NCBI RefSeq assembly: GCF_040448675.1 | Contig: NZ_CP159289.1 | Coordinates: forward strand, 3,125,001-3,189,000 | Source of the DNA: Dyadobacter sp. 676 | GTDB taxonomy: Bacteria; Bacteroidota; Bacteroidia; Cytophagales; Spirosomataceae | Reading direction: 5' to 3' | DNA length: 64,000 nucleotides | Shown: piece after piece, positions 9,995 to 19,286 of the stretch | Position numbering within the stretch: the first letter of the stretch is position 1 | Layout of the letters: each line of letters begins with the position of its first letter | Translations under genes and position numbers: made by a program | The notes under the pieces: model-generated | Told to the model about the DNA's origin: nothing | What the model saw: only the letters and a program-made list of their open reading frames with translations | The model's database searches: none

Positions 9995-11914
9995 ATGGCT
10001 GATATCCGGTCTGTCCTGAAACAATATTGGGGTTACGACACTTTCAGGCCATTTCAGGAGGATGCCATCAAGGCCGTTCTGGATGGCATGGATACGCTGG
10101 TTTTGCTTCCGACCGGCGGTGGGAAATCCATCTGTTTTCAGGTGCCGGTAATGGCTTCCGAGGGTATTTGCATCGTGGTAACGCCGCTCATTGCGCTGAT
10201 GAAGGATCAGGTGGAACAGCTGAAACGCAGGCACATTCCTGCGGCGGCGATCCATTCGGGTATGAGCAAGACGGAGATCGATATTACGCTCGATAATTGC
10301 ATTCATGGAAATACGAAGTTCCTCTACGTGTCGCCCGAGCGCCTGCGGACGGACATTATGATCGCACGTACGAAGCAGATGAATGTATGCCTGCTCGCCA
10401 TCGACGAGGCGCATTGCATCTCGGCCTGGGGTTACGATTTCCGGCCCTCCTACCTGCTTATCGCCGAATTTCGCAGGCTTTTGCCCAAAGTGCCGGTTAT
10501 GGCGCTGACGGCCACGGCTACCGAGGAGGTACGGGCCGATATTCTCGACAAGCTGGAAATGCGTAATGCGCGGGTTTTCAAGCAGTCGTTTGCCCGGGCT
10601 AACCTCTCCTATTCCGTCTTTGCCGAGGAAAGTAAAGAGCGGAAATTATTGCAGATTTTGCGCAACGTTTCGGGAACGGGTATTATATACGTTAGCACCC
10701 GCAAGCGCACGAAAGAGCTCGCCGACTGGCTGAACAGGCAGGGAATCCCGGCTACGAGTTACCATGCAGGCTTGCCTTTTAAGGACCGCTCCGAGCGGCA
10801 AACGGCCTGGATTCAGAACCGCGTCCGCATGGTTGTGGCTACCAATGCTTTCGGAATGGGAATCGATAAGCCGGATGTCCGTGCGGTAATCCATTTCGAT
10901 TTGCCCGATAATCTGGAAGCCTATTATCAGGAAGCCGGACGAGCGGGAAGGGACGAGAAGAAGGCCTATGCGGTAGCGCTTTTCAACAAAATCGATCTCG
11001 AAGAGCTGATAGACGGCATCGAACGGAAATATCCGCCGGTGGAAATGCTGAGGCGGGTTTACCAGGCTTTGGCAAATTATTACAAAATAGCGATCGGTGC
11101 GGGAGAATTATCGGGCTTCGATTTTGATATTCAGGAGTTTGCGGGGACATTCGGGTTGGCAGTCAACGAAACCCACTATGCGCTGAAATTGCTGGAAGAG
11201 GAAGGTTTTGTACAGCTGAGTGAGAATTTCAACGATGCCTCCAAAATCCATTTCCTGGTCGACAACCGGGAATTGTACGACTTTCAAATACGCTATCAGG
11301 AGCTGGATTCGTTTATCAAACTAATCCTGAGAATGTACGGGGGCGAGGTTTTTACAGAATATGTGCGCATTTCCGAAGCGGAGCTGGCGCAGATCCATTT
11401 CGCCACCGTGCCCGAAGTTCTCAGGAAATTGAAATTCCTTTCCGAGCGAAATATTATCGATTACGAGCCCAGAAAGGACAAACCACAGCTTACATTTCTG
11501 ACACCGCGCTATGATTCTTCTCTACTGCCGCTGAACGTTTTTGAAATACAAAAGAAAAAGGACCGGGATCTCGGAAAGGCACAGGCGGTGATCCGCTATG
11601 CCACCCACACCAAACGGTGCCGGACGCTGCTTCTGCTGGAATATTTTCATGAATTCGATGCGGAGGAATGCGGTGTATGCGATATCTGCATCAGGAACCG
11701 AAAGAGTGAAACGATCCGTGACGACACTTTGGCCGACCGGATTACCGATTTTTTGAGCCGTGAGGGTCCGATGTTGCCCGCGGAACTCAGCCGGATGTTC
11801 GAGAACATACCCGGCGACGAGTTTCTGAAAACATTGCAAGCATTAATCCGGGACGAAGCAATCCAATACAACGAACACGGAATGCTGAGCCCGACTAACA
11901 AAACTCAACTTTGA
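9995..11914 (+). CDS. recQ: RecQ family ATP-dependent DNA helicase
   Basis: 3'-5' superfamily 2 helicase used in recombination repair. The 639-residue protein shows Walker A PTGGGKS (about residue 45), DEAHCISAWG (about 137), and the C-terminal helicase block FGMGIDKPDVRAVIHFD followed by YYQEAGRAGRD (motif VI). A zinc-binding region follows with cysteines in KRCRTLLLLEYF and CGVCDIC, then a winged-helix tail. There is no obvious HRDC domain, as in one of the two RecQ paralogues usually found in Bacteroidota. The ATG at 9995 is preferred over the in-frame TTG one codon earlier. The stop overlaps the next start by four bases (TTGA), suggesting translational coupling. Confidence 0.95.
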   Translation: MADIRSVLKQYWGYDTFRPFQEDAIKAVLDGMDTLVLLPTGGGKSICFQVPVMASEGICIVVTPLIALMKDQVEQLKRRHIPAAAIHSGMSKTEIDITLDNCIHGNTKFLYVSPERLRTDIMIARTKQMNVCLLAIDEAHCISAWGYDFRPSYLLIAEFRRLLPKVPVMALTATATEEVRADILDKLEMRNARVFKQSFARANLSYSVFAEESKERKLLQILRNVSGTGIIYVSTRKRTKELADWLNRQGIPATSYHAGLPFKDRSERQTAWIQNRVRMVVATNAFGMGIDKPDVRAVIHFDLPDNLEAYYQEAGRAGRDEKKAYAVALFNKIDLEELIDGIERKYPPVEMLRRVYQALANYYKIAIGAGELSGFDFDIQEFAGTFGLAVNETHYALKLLEEEGFVQLSENFNDASKIHFLVDNRELYDFQIRYQELDSFIKLILRMYGGEVFTEYVRISEAELAQIHFATVPEVLRKLKFLSERNIIDYEPRKDKPQLTFLTPRYDSSLLPLNVFEIQKKKDRDLGKAQAVIRYATHTKRCRTLLLLEYFHEFDAEECGVCDICIRNRKSETIRDDTLADRITDFLSREGPMLPAELSRMFENIPGDEFLKTLQALIRDEAIQYNEHGMLSPTNKTQL

Positions 11915-13341
11915 AAACCTCATTACTTACCGCAGCATTATTTATGCTGACGACCGTCCGTTATGTCGTCGCTCAACAGATTCCCGGATTGCAATTCAGT
12001 AACTATGGAGGCTTGTACCGCGCTACTTACAATCCTTCCGTGCTCGGCGGGCCAAGGCACAAATTCCAGGTGAATATCCTGACGCTCGGCGGAAGCATCA
12101 AATACCGCTATTTCCGGTTCATCGGGGAAAATTCGTTTCTCTACCCGGTGCTTGCGGCACATTCCACGGAGGAGCTGTATGGGCGTTCCCGTACGATGGG
12201 TTCATTGACTTACAAAGATCCCATTTTCCTGACAGGGGAAATCCGCTGGCCGTCGGCGTCGTTTGCATTGGGCAAATACCATGGTGTGGCGATACAACTC
12301 CGCACGAGGGGATTTGTGCAGGGCAGAAATATCCCCGCTGCGATCGATAATCTCTACATTAAAAGGCTCGATACCGGAAGCACGCCGCCGGTGTCGAATG
12401 AGTCTTGGGGTGATTTCAGTCTGGTTCAACAGAGTTTTTCCGACCTCAGTTTTTCATGGGGCGGGCAGCTGCTCGACATCGAAGGCCACAAGCTCCGCGT
12501 CGGTGCCACCGTCAAGCGGGTTTTTGGCGCACGCGTGGCTTATTTGAAGGGCAATGCCGACCGTTACAGCATTAATCCGGTCGGTAACGATCCCGAAATC
12601 AGCCAGTTGGAAATCGATAGACTGGTTTACGAAAGCGGTTACAGCACCCCAAACCGCAGGATGAGCGTCGGGAATTTGTTTGATTCGGGTAAATATGGCT
12701 CCGGCTGGGCTTATGATCTGGGCTTTTCCTATGAACTGGGGGCTGTATGGAAAGACCGTAAGGAGGTTTATAACGACAGCCCCGATTACTTCGTGCGCCT
12801 TGCCGGATCGCTGACGGACATCGGGTCCGTTAAATACAAGACTTCCGATTCAAAGGTCGTAACAGGTTCGCATAACGACGTCGTGATCCGGCAAACCGAG
12901 CTCGAAACAATCAGCGACCGTGGGCCGGAAGGTTTTATGAGTCTTTTCCCCGGTGATTCGGGTACCGCATTTGCCCAAACTGTCCGGCTGCCGCAGGCGC
13001 TTCACCTGGAAGCGGATGTGCAGGTTTTTCATGGTTTCTTCCTGAACCTGTCTCAAACCAGCCGCTTCAAAAGCCGGAGCGGGCGGCCATTAGATATGTA
13101 TGTGCCGAATACTTTTATCATTACGCCGCGCTTTGAAGACGAGGATTCGGGCCTTTCGTTCCCGATTTCGTTTATTCAGGGAAATAACCGGCCGTCGATA
13201 GGACTTGCAGGGCATTTTGGGCCTGTTTTTTTAGGTTTCAGCAATGTAAACGGACTCATGAAAAGCGGCGGTGCGCGCGGCAGTATGATGTATATCGGCT
13301 TTACCGCCTGGAAAGCATATCGTAAAAAAGACAAGGATTGA
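11911..13341 (+). CDS. DUF5723 family putative outer-membrane protein
   Basis: A 476-residue exported protein: hydrophobic signal sequence at residues 3-20 ending near VVAQQ, then LQFSNYGGLYRATYNPSVLG, characteristic of the Bacteroidota DUF5723 family. Alternating hydrophobic strands throughout and a terminal aromatic-rich segment (GARGSMMYIGFTAWKAY) fit an outer-membrane beta-barrel of the type used as gliding or secretion accessory proteins; the barrel is inference. The TTG start at 11911 overlaps the recQ stop and no nearer ATG fits the signal peptide. The next gene starts one base after its stop, so recQ, this gene and the metallohydrolase form an operon, though no shared function is obvious. 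Confidence 0.8.
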   Translation: MKTSLLTAALFMLTTVRYVVAQQIPGLQFSNYGGLYRATYNPSVLGGPRHKFQVNILTLGGSIKYRYFRFIGENSFLYPVLAAHSTEELYGRSRTMGSLTYKDPIFLTGEIRWPSASFALGKYHGVAIQLRTRGFVQGRNIPAAIDNLYIKRLDTGSTPPVSNESWGDFSLVQQSFSDLSFSWGGQLLDIEGHKLRVGATVKRVFGARVAYLKGNADRYSINPVGNDPEISQLEIDRLVYESGYSTPNRRMSVGNLFDSGKYGSGWAYDLGFSYELGAVWKDRKEVYNDSPDYFVRLAGSLTDIGSVKYKTSDSKVVTGSHNDVVIRQTELETISDRGPEGFMSLFPGDSGTAFAQTVRLPQALHLEADVQVFHGFFLNLSQTSRFKSRSGRPLDMYVPNTFIITPRFEDEDSGLSFPISFIQGNNRPSIGLAGHFGPVFLGFSNVNGLMKSGGARGSMMYIGFTAWKAYRKKDKD

Positions 13342-13342
13342 T

Positions 13343-15673
13343 ATGAAAAGACCGTCTGCCCTACTCCTTTTCGCAGTATTTCTGCCATTAGCGCTGCTCG
13401 GGCAGCACGATCAGCATGTTAATCACACAACCACTACGGACGTTGAGCCACAGCCTTTACTGGCGCAAGCCATGCGTTTGCGGGAAGCGCTTTCCTTTTC
13501 GGGCAATGCATTTCCCGCAGCCGATGCGGAGAAACTGAAAGCGCTGGGACGCGGGCCGTTGTCGCAAAAGACGGTGGCTGAAATTCAGTCGATTCTCGAT
13601 CCCTATTGCCTTAATGTGGTGCATATTAATCCGGAAGGCCGGGTAAAAGTGGACCGCGGGGCCGCGAAACCGCAACTGGTGCAGGGCGGCTGGACGGCCT
13701 TTCTGGTTAAAATCCATAATGAAGCCGGCATCACCGCGAAATTTGAAGCCACAAGTCCCAATGCATTAAAACCATATCACTCGCCCTCTTTCGAACACCG
13801 GGTAAAAAAAGAACACGAACTGACCGAAGGGCAGGTGGCGAACCGTTTCCTGGATATTCAGATTTATGCCGGAAGACCATTGCAGGCGAACTTGTCGGGG
13901 TTGAAACTGGAATATGCGGTGGTGCAGATCTACTCAAGGGACGCCGGTAAACGTGAGGCGGAAATCTCCTACAACGCCGGCCAGGGCTCGCAGGATATTG
14001 GTTTTCGGAATTCTACCCATATTCTGTTCGATGCAAAACCGGCTGTAAAGGTCAAACTGGACGTGAAAGACGACGACGGTACGCCTGCGATGGCCTCCTT
14101 TCTCATTACCGATGGCCAGGAGCACGCTTCCGGCAAGTTCAAAGGCATTTATCCCTTGCCATCCCGCCGCGTCGCGGCATTCGACGAATACCCCGACTTC
14201 TTTTTTCAGCCCCAGATTTACCGGAAAAGCGGCGAGCACGTGATGTTACCACCGGGCAAATATCGGATTTCTTTCACACGTGGACCAGAATACATTCCCC
14301 AAATGCAGGAAATTACTGTCCCCGCCGGCAAGGATTCTATCGAAGTGTCATTTCAGTTGAAAAGGTGGATACAACTGTCGAAACTGGGGTGGTTCAGCGC
14401 CGATCATCATATCCATGCGGCTGGTTGTAGCCATTACGACAGCCCGACGGAGGGCGTTGACCCGAAGGATATGTTCAGGCAGGTATTGGGCGAAGACCTG
14501 AATATGGCAGCCAATCTGGCCTGGGGACCGAGCTGGTATCACCAGAAAACTTTTTTCTCCGGAAAAGATCATCCGCTGTCGCGCAAAGGAAATGTAATGC
14601 GTAACGATGTAGAAGTTTCGGGTTTTCCTTCCTCGCACGCGGGACATATTGTTTTATTGCGGATAAAGGAAGACGATTATCCGGGTACCACTATCATCGA
14701 GCAATGGCCCAGCTGGACGGCGCCCGTGCTTTCCTGGGCCAGGTCGCAAGGCGGCGTGGTCGGTTACGCGCATTCCGGCTGGGGCCTGGAACCGATGGAG
14801 GCAACTCAGGAACTTCCCAATTATATTATCCCCAAAATGGACGGAATCGGTGCTAACGAATACGTTATGACGGTAACCGATGGCCTGGTTGACTTTTACA
14901 GCGCAGGCGACACACCAGCGCCGTGGGAACTCAATATGTATTACCACACGCTGAATTGCGGTTTTAAAACTCGGCTCAGCGGTGAAACGGATTTCCCGTG
15001 CATTACCGACGCACGCGTGGGACAGGCGCGCAGCTATTTCAAACCCCGGAATGGAATGGATTACGACGGGTATGTCGAGGCGCTCCGTCTCGGGAGGAGC
15101 TATGTTTCGGATGGGAAATCGCACATTATGGATTTTAAGGTGAATGGCGTAGAAGCTGGTGCGGGAGAAAGCGAACTGGTGCTGAGATCGGCCGCGACGG
15201 TGAAAGTAACCGCAAAACTGGCTGCTTATTTGCCTGAAAAGCAGGATAGTACGGGCGAGAAAATAGCAAAAACGCCTGTTACCGAGAAGCCGTATTGGGA
15301 TATCGAGCGGTCGCGGATCGGCAAATCGCGGAATGTGCGGGTAGAGCTGATATTTAACGGTGTGCCCGTCGACACGGTTGAAATACCGGCCGACGGAAAG
15401 ATCAACGACGTGCAATTTTCGCCCAAAATCACCAGATCGGGCTGGCTGGCTATGCGGGTTTATCCCAGCTCACATTCCAATCCGGTGTTTGTAAAGCTGA
15501 ACGATCGGCCTGTTTTGGAAAAGCAAAGCGCCGAATGGTGCCTTGCGGCGCTGGAACAATGCTGGAAAATGAAGGAGCCGAATATTCGGTCAGAGGAAAA
15601 AAGCGCAGCAGCGGCGGCTTACGACAAGGCCCGGAATGTATACCGGCAACTTATTGCAAGGGGTAACAAATAG
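13343..15673 (+). CDS. Exported CehA/McbA family metallohydrolase
   Basis: A 776-residue secreted protein with a signal peptide (FAVFLPLALLGQ, residues 9-20). The N-terminal 350 residues look like beta-sandwich modules. From about residue 350 comes a PHP-like metal-dependent hydrolase domain: SADHHIHAAGCSH supplies the first metal ligands, GYAHSGWG a further His, and LSGETDFPC acidic and other ligands. CehA/McbA relatives hydrolyse carbamate esters, but most members have unknown natural substrates, so the substrate here is open. It is last in the recQ operon and its stop is 3 bp from the convergent gene's stop. Confidence 0.85.
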   Translation: MKRPSALLLFAVFLPLALLGQHDQHVNHTTTTDVEPQPLLAQAMRLREALSFSGNAFPAADAEKLKALGRGPLSQKTVAEIQSILDPYCLNVVHINPEGRVKVDRGAAKPQLVQGGWTAFLVKIHNEAGITAKFEATSPNALKPYHSPSFEHRVKKEHELTEGQVANRFLDIQIYAGRPLQANLSGLKLEYAVVQIYSRDAGKREAEISYNAGQGSQDIGFRNSTHILFDAKPAVKVKLDVKDDDGTPAMASFLITDGQEHASGKFKGIYPLPSRRVAAFDEYPDFFFQPQIYRKSGEHVMLPPGKYRISFTRGPEYIPQMQEITVPAGKDSIEVSFQLKRWIQLSKLGWFSADHHIHAAGCSHYDSPTEGVDPKDMFRQVLGEDLNMAANLAWGPSWYHQKTFFSGKDHPLSRKGNVMRNDVEVSGFPSSHAGHIVLLRIKEDDYPGTTIIEQWPSWTAPVLSWARSQGGVVGYAHSGWGLEPMEATQELPNYIIPKMDGIGANEYVMTVTDGLVDFYSAGDTPAPWELNMYYHTLNCGFKTRLSGETDFPCITDARVGQARSYFKPRNGMDYDGYVEALRLGRSYVSDGKSHIMDFKVNGVEAGAGESELVLRSAATVKVTAKLAAYLPEKQDSTGEKIAKTPVTEKPYWDIERSRIGKSRNVRVELIFNGVPVDTVEIPADGKINDVQFSPKITRSGWLAMRVYPSSHSNPVFVKLNDRPVLEKQSAEWCLAALEQCWKMKEPNIRSEEKSAAAAAYDKARNVYRQLIARGNK

Positions 15674-15676
15674 CAG

Positions 15677-16000
15677 CTATTCGGGCGTGGTTTCAGCCTT
15701 TTTGGAACGAAACAGCCCGCCGATACGACTGAACATCCGTTTCTCGAACTCCCAGAAAAACGCGAATTTACCCCACACCCACCCCCAGGCGATGAGGACG
15801 ACCTGGTAAAGGGGCAGGATGATCAGGATATTGACAGTCCAGCGTAGCCAGCCAGGCGAATCAGGCGTGAGGCCGATCAGCTCAAAAAGCCAGCGTTTTA
15901 CATAGAGGACTGAAAAACCGGTGCATGCGAAAACGACCAGAATAACAAGTACATCCCACCCGTTCCTGACGTTCCAGCGCTGTTTCAGTTTTTCGATCAT
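15677..16000 (-). CDS. Small membrane protein, DUF6787-like
   Basis: A 107-residue inner-membrane protein with two transmembrane helices (about residues 16-40, VLVILVVFACTGFSVLYV, and 54-75, VNILIILPLYQVVLIAWGWVWG) and a basic C-terminal tail ending KKAETTPE. The pattern of a charged N-terminus with WNVRNGWDVLVI, then WGKFAFFWEFEKRMFSRI, resembles the small Bacteroidota family listed as DUF6787. Function is unknown. It follows the pseudouridine synthase by only 6 bp on the same strand and is probably cotranscribed with it and panB. Confidence 0.75.
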   Translation of the reverse strand: MIEKLKQRWNVRNGWDVLVILVVFACTGFSVLYVKRWLFELIGLTPDSPGWLRWTVNILIILPLYQVVLIAWGWVWGKFAFFWEFEKRMFSRIGGLFRSKKAETTPE

Positions 16001-16006
16001 CGGCTT

Positions 16007-16738
16007 CTATTCGTGAAGGAAATTCAGGTGTTCCGGTTTGATCACCTCTTTATCCAAAGTTAAGAATTCTTCCCAAAAAGGGTCGTTCGGAACGCCGGCA
16101 CGACATATAACAGGTTCTTTTTTAACAGGATGTTCAAAATAAAGCCTGCGGGCGTGCAGATTAATGCTGCCGTCGGGATTGCCCTTGGGATACCCGTATT
16201 TGACATCCCCGCGGATGGGACAGTTCATCGATGCCAGTTGCACACGGATTTGATGGGGCCTTCCGGTAACCGGCATCACTTCCAGCAAATGGAACTTGTT
16301 GATCTCGCCCATCCAGCGGTACGACAGCTCCGCGCGCTGCGAGCCGGGTACTTCGTGGTCGTGGGCTGTGGTAACGTTCCGTGCCTCGTTTTTGGTGAGC
16401 CAATGCACGAGTTTTCCCTTTTTTTCCGCGGGCTTATTTCTGACAACGGCCCAATATGTTTTCTGAACATCGCGCTTGCGAAAGATTTCGTTCATGCGCT
16501 CCAGCGCCTTGGACGTGCGCGCAAACACGACCAGCCCGCTTACCGGGCGATCGAGACGATGGACTGTGCCAAGAAACACCGCGCCGGGCTTGTTGTATGT
16601 TTCCTTGATATAATCCTTCACCAGGTCAGCCAGGCAGGCGTCGCCCGTCACGTCGGCCTGAACGAGGATGCCAGGCTCCTTGTTGACAATGATCAGGTGG
16701 TTATCTTCGTAAACCACCCGAAAAGGTCTTTTAGCCAT
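16007..16738 (-). CDS. RluA family pseudouridine synthase
   Basis: RNA pseudouridine synthase that isomerises uridine in rRNA or tRNA. The 243-residue protein opens with the family start FRVVYEDNHLIIVNKEPG and carries the catalytic block GTVHRLDRPVSGLVVFAR, whose Asp is the nucleophile (about residue 64). The terminal KKEPVICRAGVPNDPFWEEF is a usual tail for this subgroup. There is no S4 domain, so it belongs to the short RluA/TruC-like class; the target base cannot be read. It lies 27 bp downstream of panB. A second RluA-family gene is at 37602-38324. Confidence 0.93.
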   Translation of the reverse strand: MAKRPFRVVYEDNHLIIVNKEPGILVQADVTGDACLADLVKDYIKETYNKPGAVFLGTVHRLDRPVSGLVVFARTSKALERMNEIFRKRDVQKTYWAVVRNKPAEKKGKLVHWLTKNEARNVTTAHDHEVPGSQRAELSYRWMGEINKFHLLEVMPVTGRPHQIRVQLASMNCPIRGDVKYGYPKGNPDGSINLHARRLYFEHPVKKEPVICRAGVPNDPFWEEFLTLDKEVIKPEHLNFLHE

Positions 16739-16765
16739 ATTATTAGTTTAATACTTTTTAAAAGG

Positions 16766-17584
16766 TCAATATGATTCCTTTTCGTTCGGAAATGATTTTC
16801 CTTTTACGTCGGATATGTAATTGGTTATAGCGTCGGTCATAATGCTGTTCAAATCGGCGTAATGGCGTAAAAACCGGGGTTTAAATGCCTTATTGATGCC
16901 CAGAAGGTCGTGAATAACCAGCACCTGGCCATCGGCGTGCGGCCCGGCACCAATGCCGATCGTCGGTATCTGAATGCTTTCCGAAACCTCTTTGGTTAAT
17001 TTAGCCGGAATTTTTTCGAGCACTACCGAGAAACAGCCGACTTCTTCCAGCATTTTGGCGTCTTCGAGTAGTTTTTGTGCTTCGGCCTCCTGCTTTGCCC
17101 GAACAGTGTATGTTCCGAATTTGTAAATGGACTGCGGTGTGAGCCCCAGATGGCCCATTACCGGGACGCCCGCACTCAAAATCCGGGTGATGGAATCCTT
17201 TATTTCCAGTCCTCCTTCGAGCTTCACGGCATGTGCACCGGATTCCTTCATGATCCGGATCGCGGAGTTCAATGCCTCGCGCGAGTTGCCCTGGTAAGAC
17301 CCAAACGGCAAATCCACAACTACCAGGGCACGTTTTACGGCCCGTACTACCGACGACGCGTGGTAGATCATCTGATCGATCGTGATGGGTAATGTGGTTT
17401 CGTGGCCCGCCATTACATTGGAAGCGGAATCACCCACGAGAATCAGTTCGACACCGGCGGCATCCACGATTCCGGCCATCGAATAGTCGTAGGCGGTCAG
17501 ACATGTTATTTTTTCCCCGCGGTTTTTCATTTCCTGAATCACGTGGGTTGTAATGCGCTTGATATCAGCAGTATGTACAGACAT
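16766..17584 (-). CDS. panB: 3-methyl-2-oxobutanoate hydroxymethyltransferase
   Basis: First enzyme of pantothenate synthesis: transfers a hydroxymethyl group from 5,10-methylene-THF to alpha-ketoisovalerate to give ketopantoate. The 272-residue protein has the PanB signatures [50 protein letters not shown] and [16 protein letters not shown] place the start at ATG 17584 ([10 protein letters not shown]). A longer reading frame to 17647 adds 21 residues encoded in the repeat DNA upstream and unlike any PanB. The rluA-family and DUF6787-like genes follow in the same direction. The other pantothenate genes are not here. Confidence 0.95.
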   Translation of the reverse strand: MSVHTADIKRITTHVIQEMKNRGEKITCLTAYDYSMAGIVDAAGVELILVGDSASNVMAGHETTLPITIDQMIYHASSVVRAVKRALVVVDLPFGSYQGNSREALNSAIRIMKESGAHAVKLEGGLEIKDSITRILSAGVPVMGHLGLTPQSIYKFGTYTVRAKQEAEAQKLLEDAKMLEEVGCFSVVLEKIPAKLTKEVSESIQIPTIGIGAGPHADGQVLVIHDLLGINKAFKPRFLRHYADLNSIMTDAITNYISDVKGKSFPNEKESY

Positions 17585-17621
17585 GGTGGTTATCGGTAAT
17601 GGTAATCGAAATTCATTAATG

Positions 17622-17850
17622 TGACCGGTGTGGTCATTTATTGTCATGAATGGTCAGGTATAGTCGGATATTGTCATGTGTGGTCAGGAATTGTCGTGAT
17701 TGGTCAGGAATAGTTAAGTGTAGGCATGTTTTTGCTGGGAGGAGAACTCGTGCATACGATATATCAAATTCCCCGGGGCATCAATGACCAATTCTGACAA
17801 CCTCCGACTATTCCTGACCACAAATGACAACTCCTGACTACCCTTGACCC
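17622..17850. repeat. GGTCAGGAATAGTC direct repeats with a facing inverted array
   Basis: The left part (17622-17716) has several degenerate copies of TGGTCAGGAATAGTC/TTGTCATG. After a 65-bp centre the right part (17782-17850) has the same words in reverse complement (GACTATTCCTGACCA, TGACAACTCCTGACTA). The reverse complement of 17805-17850 matches 17652-17696 at roughly four of five positions, so an RNA could form a long imperfect hairpin. It fills the panB/EnvC-like intergenic gap and has no coding signal. Confidence 0.8.
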
Positions 17851-17882
17851 TTCTCCAAGGCATTACTTGCGGCCAGGACGCA

Positions 17883-19220
17883 CTACCGGTGTATCAGCCA
17901 GTTTTCGGGGTTCAGCCGCGATGTATTTTTCCAGATCTGGAATTGCAGTTCGGATGTACCATCGCTGTCGGTCGCAACCCGGCCGATATTCTCCCTTGCT
18001 TTTACTTTTTGCCCCGCGCGGACCGATACGCCGGTCATTTTGGCGTAAATAGTCATATAATTGCCATGCTGGATCGCCACTACACTGCCCATTCCCGGCA
18101 GCTCGGTAACATCCAGCACCGTGCCGTCGTAAACCGACCTCACCGGCTCCCCGGCGGTCGTCTGAATATCGATTCCGAGGTTATCAACCATTACCCCTTT
18201 CAAAACCGCGTGCGGCCGCTGGCCGAAATGGCTGGAAACAAATCCTTTTACGGGCCATGGAAGGCGATTTTGTGACGCCGTGAACGACGACGCCAGTGTT
18301 GTTTCCTCTTCGCTCATACCACTGGAAACCACAGGTTCCTCTTCTTCCTTCGGTGCTTCTACCGCAGCCTCCCCTTTCTTTTCGCGCTCGGCATTCTCCC
18401 TTGCGATCCGTTCCCGCTCGGCTTTCCGGCGTGCCTCCCGCTCTTCGCGCTCGCGACGTTCCCTTTCAAGGCGTTCCCGGCGTTCGCGTTCGGCGATACG
18501 TCTGATGCTGGCTTCGAGGAGGTCGGTTGCGCGCTTGTTTTCGGCGATTTGCTTTCTCAGTTCTACCTCTTTCTGCGAAAGCTCCTTAATAACCTCATTT
18601 TGCTTCACTTTCAGGCCTTCCAGCTTGTTGTTTTCGGTGACGCGCGTATCCAGCACGTTTTTCTGCTGGTTTTTCTTGGACGTTATGCGCTGGCGTTCAG
18701 CCATTACCTGCTTTTGCAAGGCATCTATCTCCTTAGCGCGGCCCTGTCTTGCCTCCGTGTATTGTTTGAGATATTTGTATCGCAATACAAACTGGTTGAA
18801 AGTCCCGGCCGAAAACAGGAAAACAAGCTGATTGAAATAAGCATTCCGCTTCGAGGCCTCATAAATCATGTGGCCATATTCTTCTTTCAGCACCGCAAGG
18901 CTGCTGTCCAGCGACTGACGCCGTTTTTCAAGGACTTTCAATTCCCTGTCGAGGATTTCGAGGTCGTCGGTAAGGAGATCGATCTGCTTTTTGTAGGTAT
19001 TGATCTGCTGGTTGAGGGCTTTCAACTGACCGAGGTTGACATTCTTTTGGGAAGAAGTCTGCTTCAAAATGCTCTGAATTTCCCTGATTTTGCTCTGGTT
19101 TTCAGCCTTTTCGCGTTCGAGTTGTTCGCGGGTCTTTTGTGCGGATGCACCTGCACATGCGCAGAGCACGAATGTAAGCACTAACCAAAAACGACGGCTA
19201 CCAGGGGTACGAAGGGGCAT
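17883..19220 (-). CDS. envC: EnvC-like murein hydrolase activator, degenerate M23 domain
   Basis: A 445-residue exported protein: signal peptide (FWLVLTFVLCACAGASA), long coiled coil (about residues 28-250) with an extremely Arg/Glu-rich segment before residue 285, and a C-terminal LytM/M23 domain beginning SSHFGQRPHAVLKG. The zinc ligands of active LytM enzymes are replaced: HxGxD is NLGID, the YxHL position reads YAKM, and HLHF reads ELQF. It therefore should not cut peptidoglycan but, like E. coli EnvC, activate amidases during cell separation; that role is inference from family. The ATG at 19220 is preferred over 19250 because it gives a normal signal peptide. DUF4292 and TPR genes lie upstream in the same direction. 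Confidence 0.88.
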   Translation of the reverse strand: MPLRTPGSRRFWLVLTFVLCACAGASAQKTREQLEREKAENQSKIREIQSILKQTSSQKNVNLGQLKALNQQINTYKKQIDLLTDDLEILDRELKVLEKRRQSLDSSLAVLKEEYGHMIYEASKRNAYFNQLVFLFSAGTFNQFVLRYKYLKQYTEARQGRAKEIDALQKQVMAERQRITSKKNQQKNVLDTRVTENNKLEGLKVKQNEVIKELSQKEVELRKQIAENKRATDLLEASIRRIAERERRERLERERREREEREARRKAERERIARENAEREKKGEAAVEAPKEEEEPVVSSGMSEEETTLASSFTASQNRLPWPVKGFVSSHFGQRPHAVLKGVMVDNLGIDIQTTAGEPVRSVYDGTVLDVTELPGMGSVVAIQHGNYMTIYAKMTGVSVRAGQKVKARENIGRVATDSDGTSELQFQIWKNTSRLNPENWLIHR

Positions 19221-19286
19221 AATGTTGATTCTTGCGGCCAAAAAATACATCTCACGGCGGGCAAAGTTAAGCAGACTTTCTGTATT

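Noticed and set aside
17585..17647. 21-codon N-terminal extension of PanB
   Set aside because: Encoded in repeat DNA; PanB proteins begin near the ATG at 17584.
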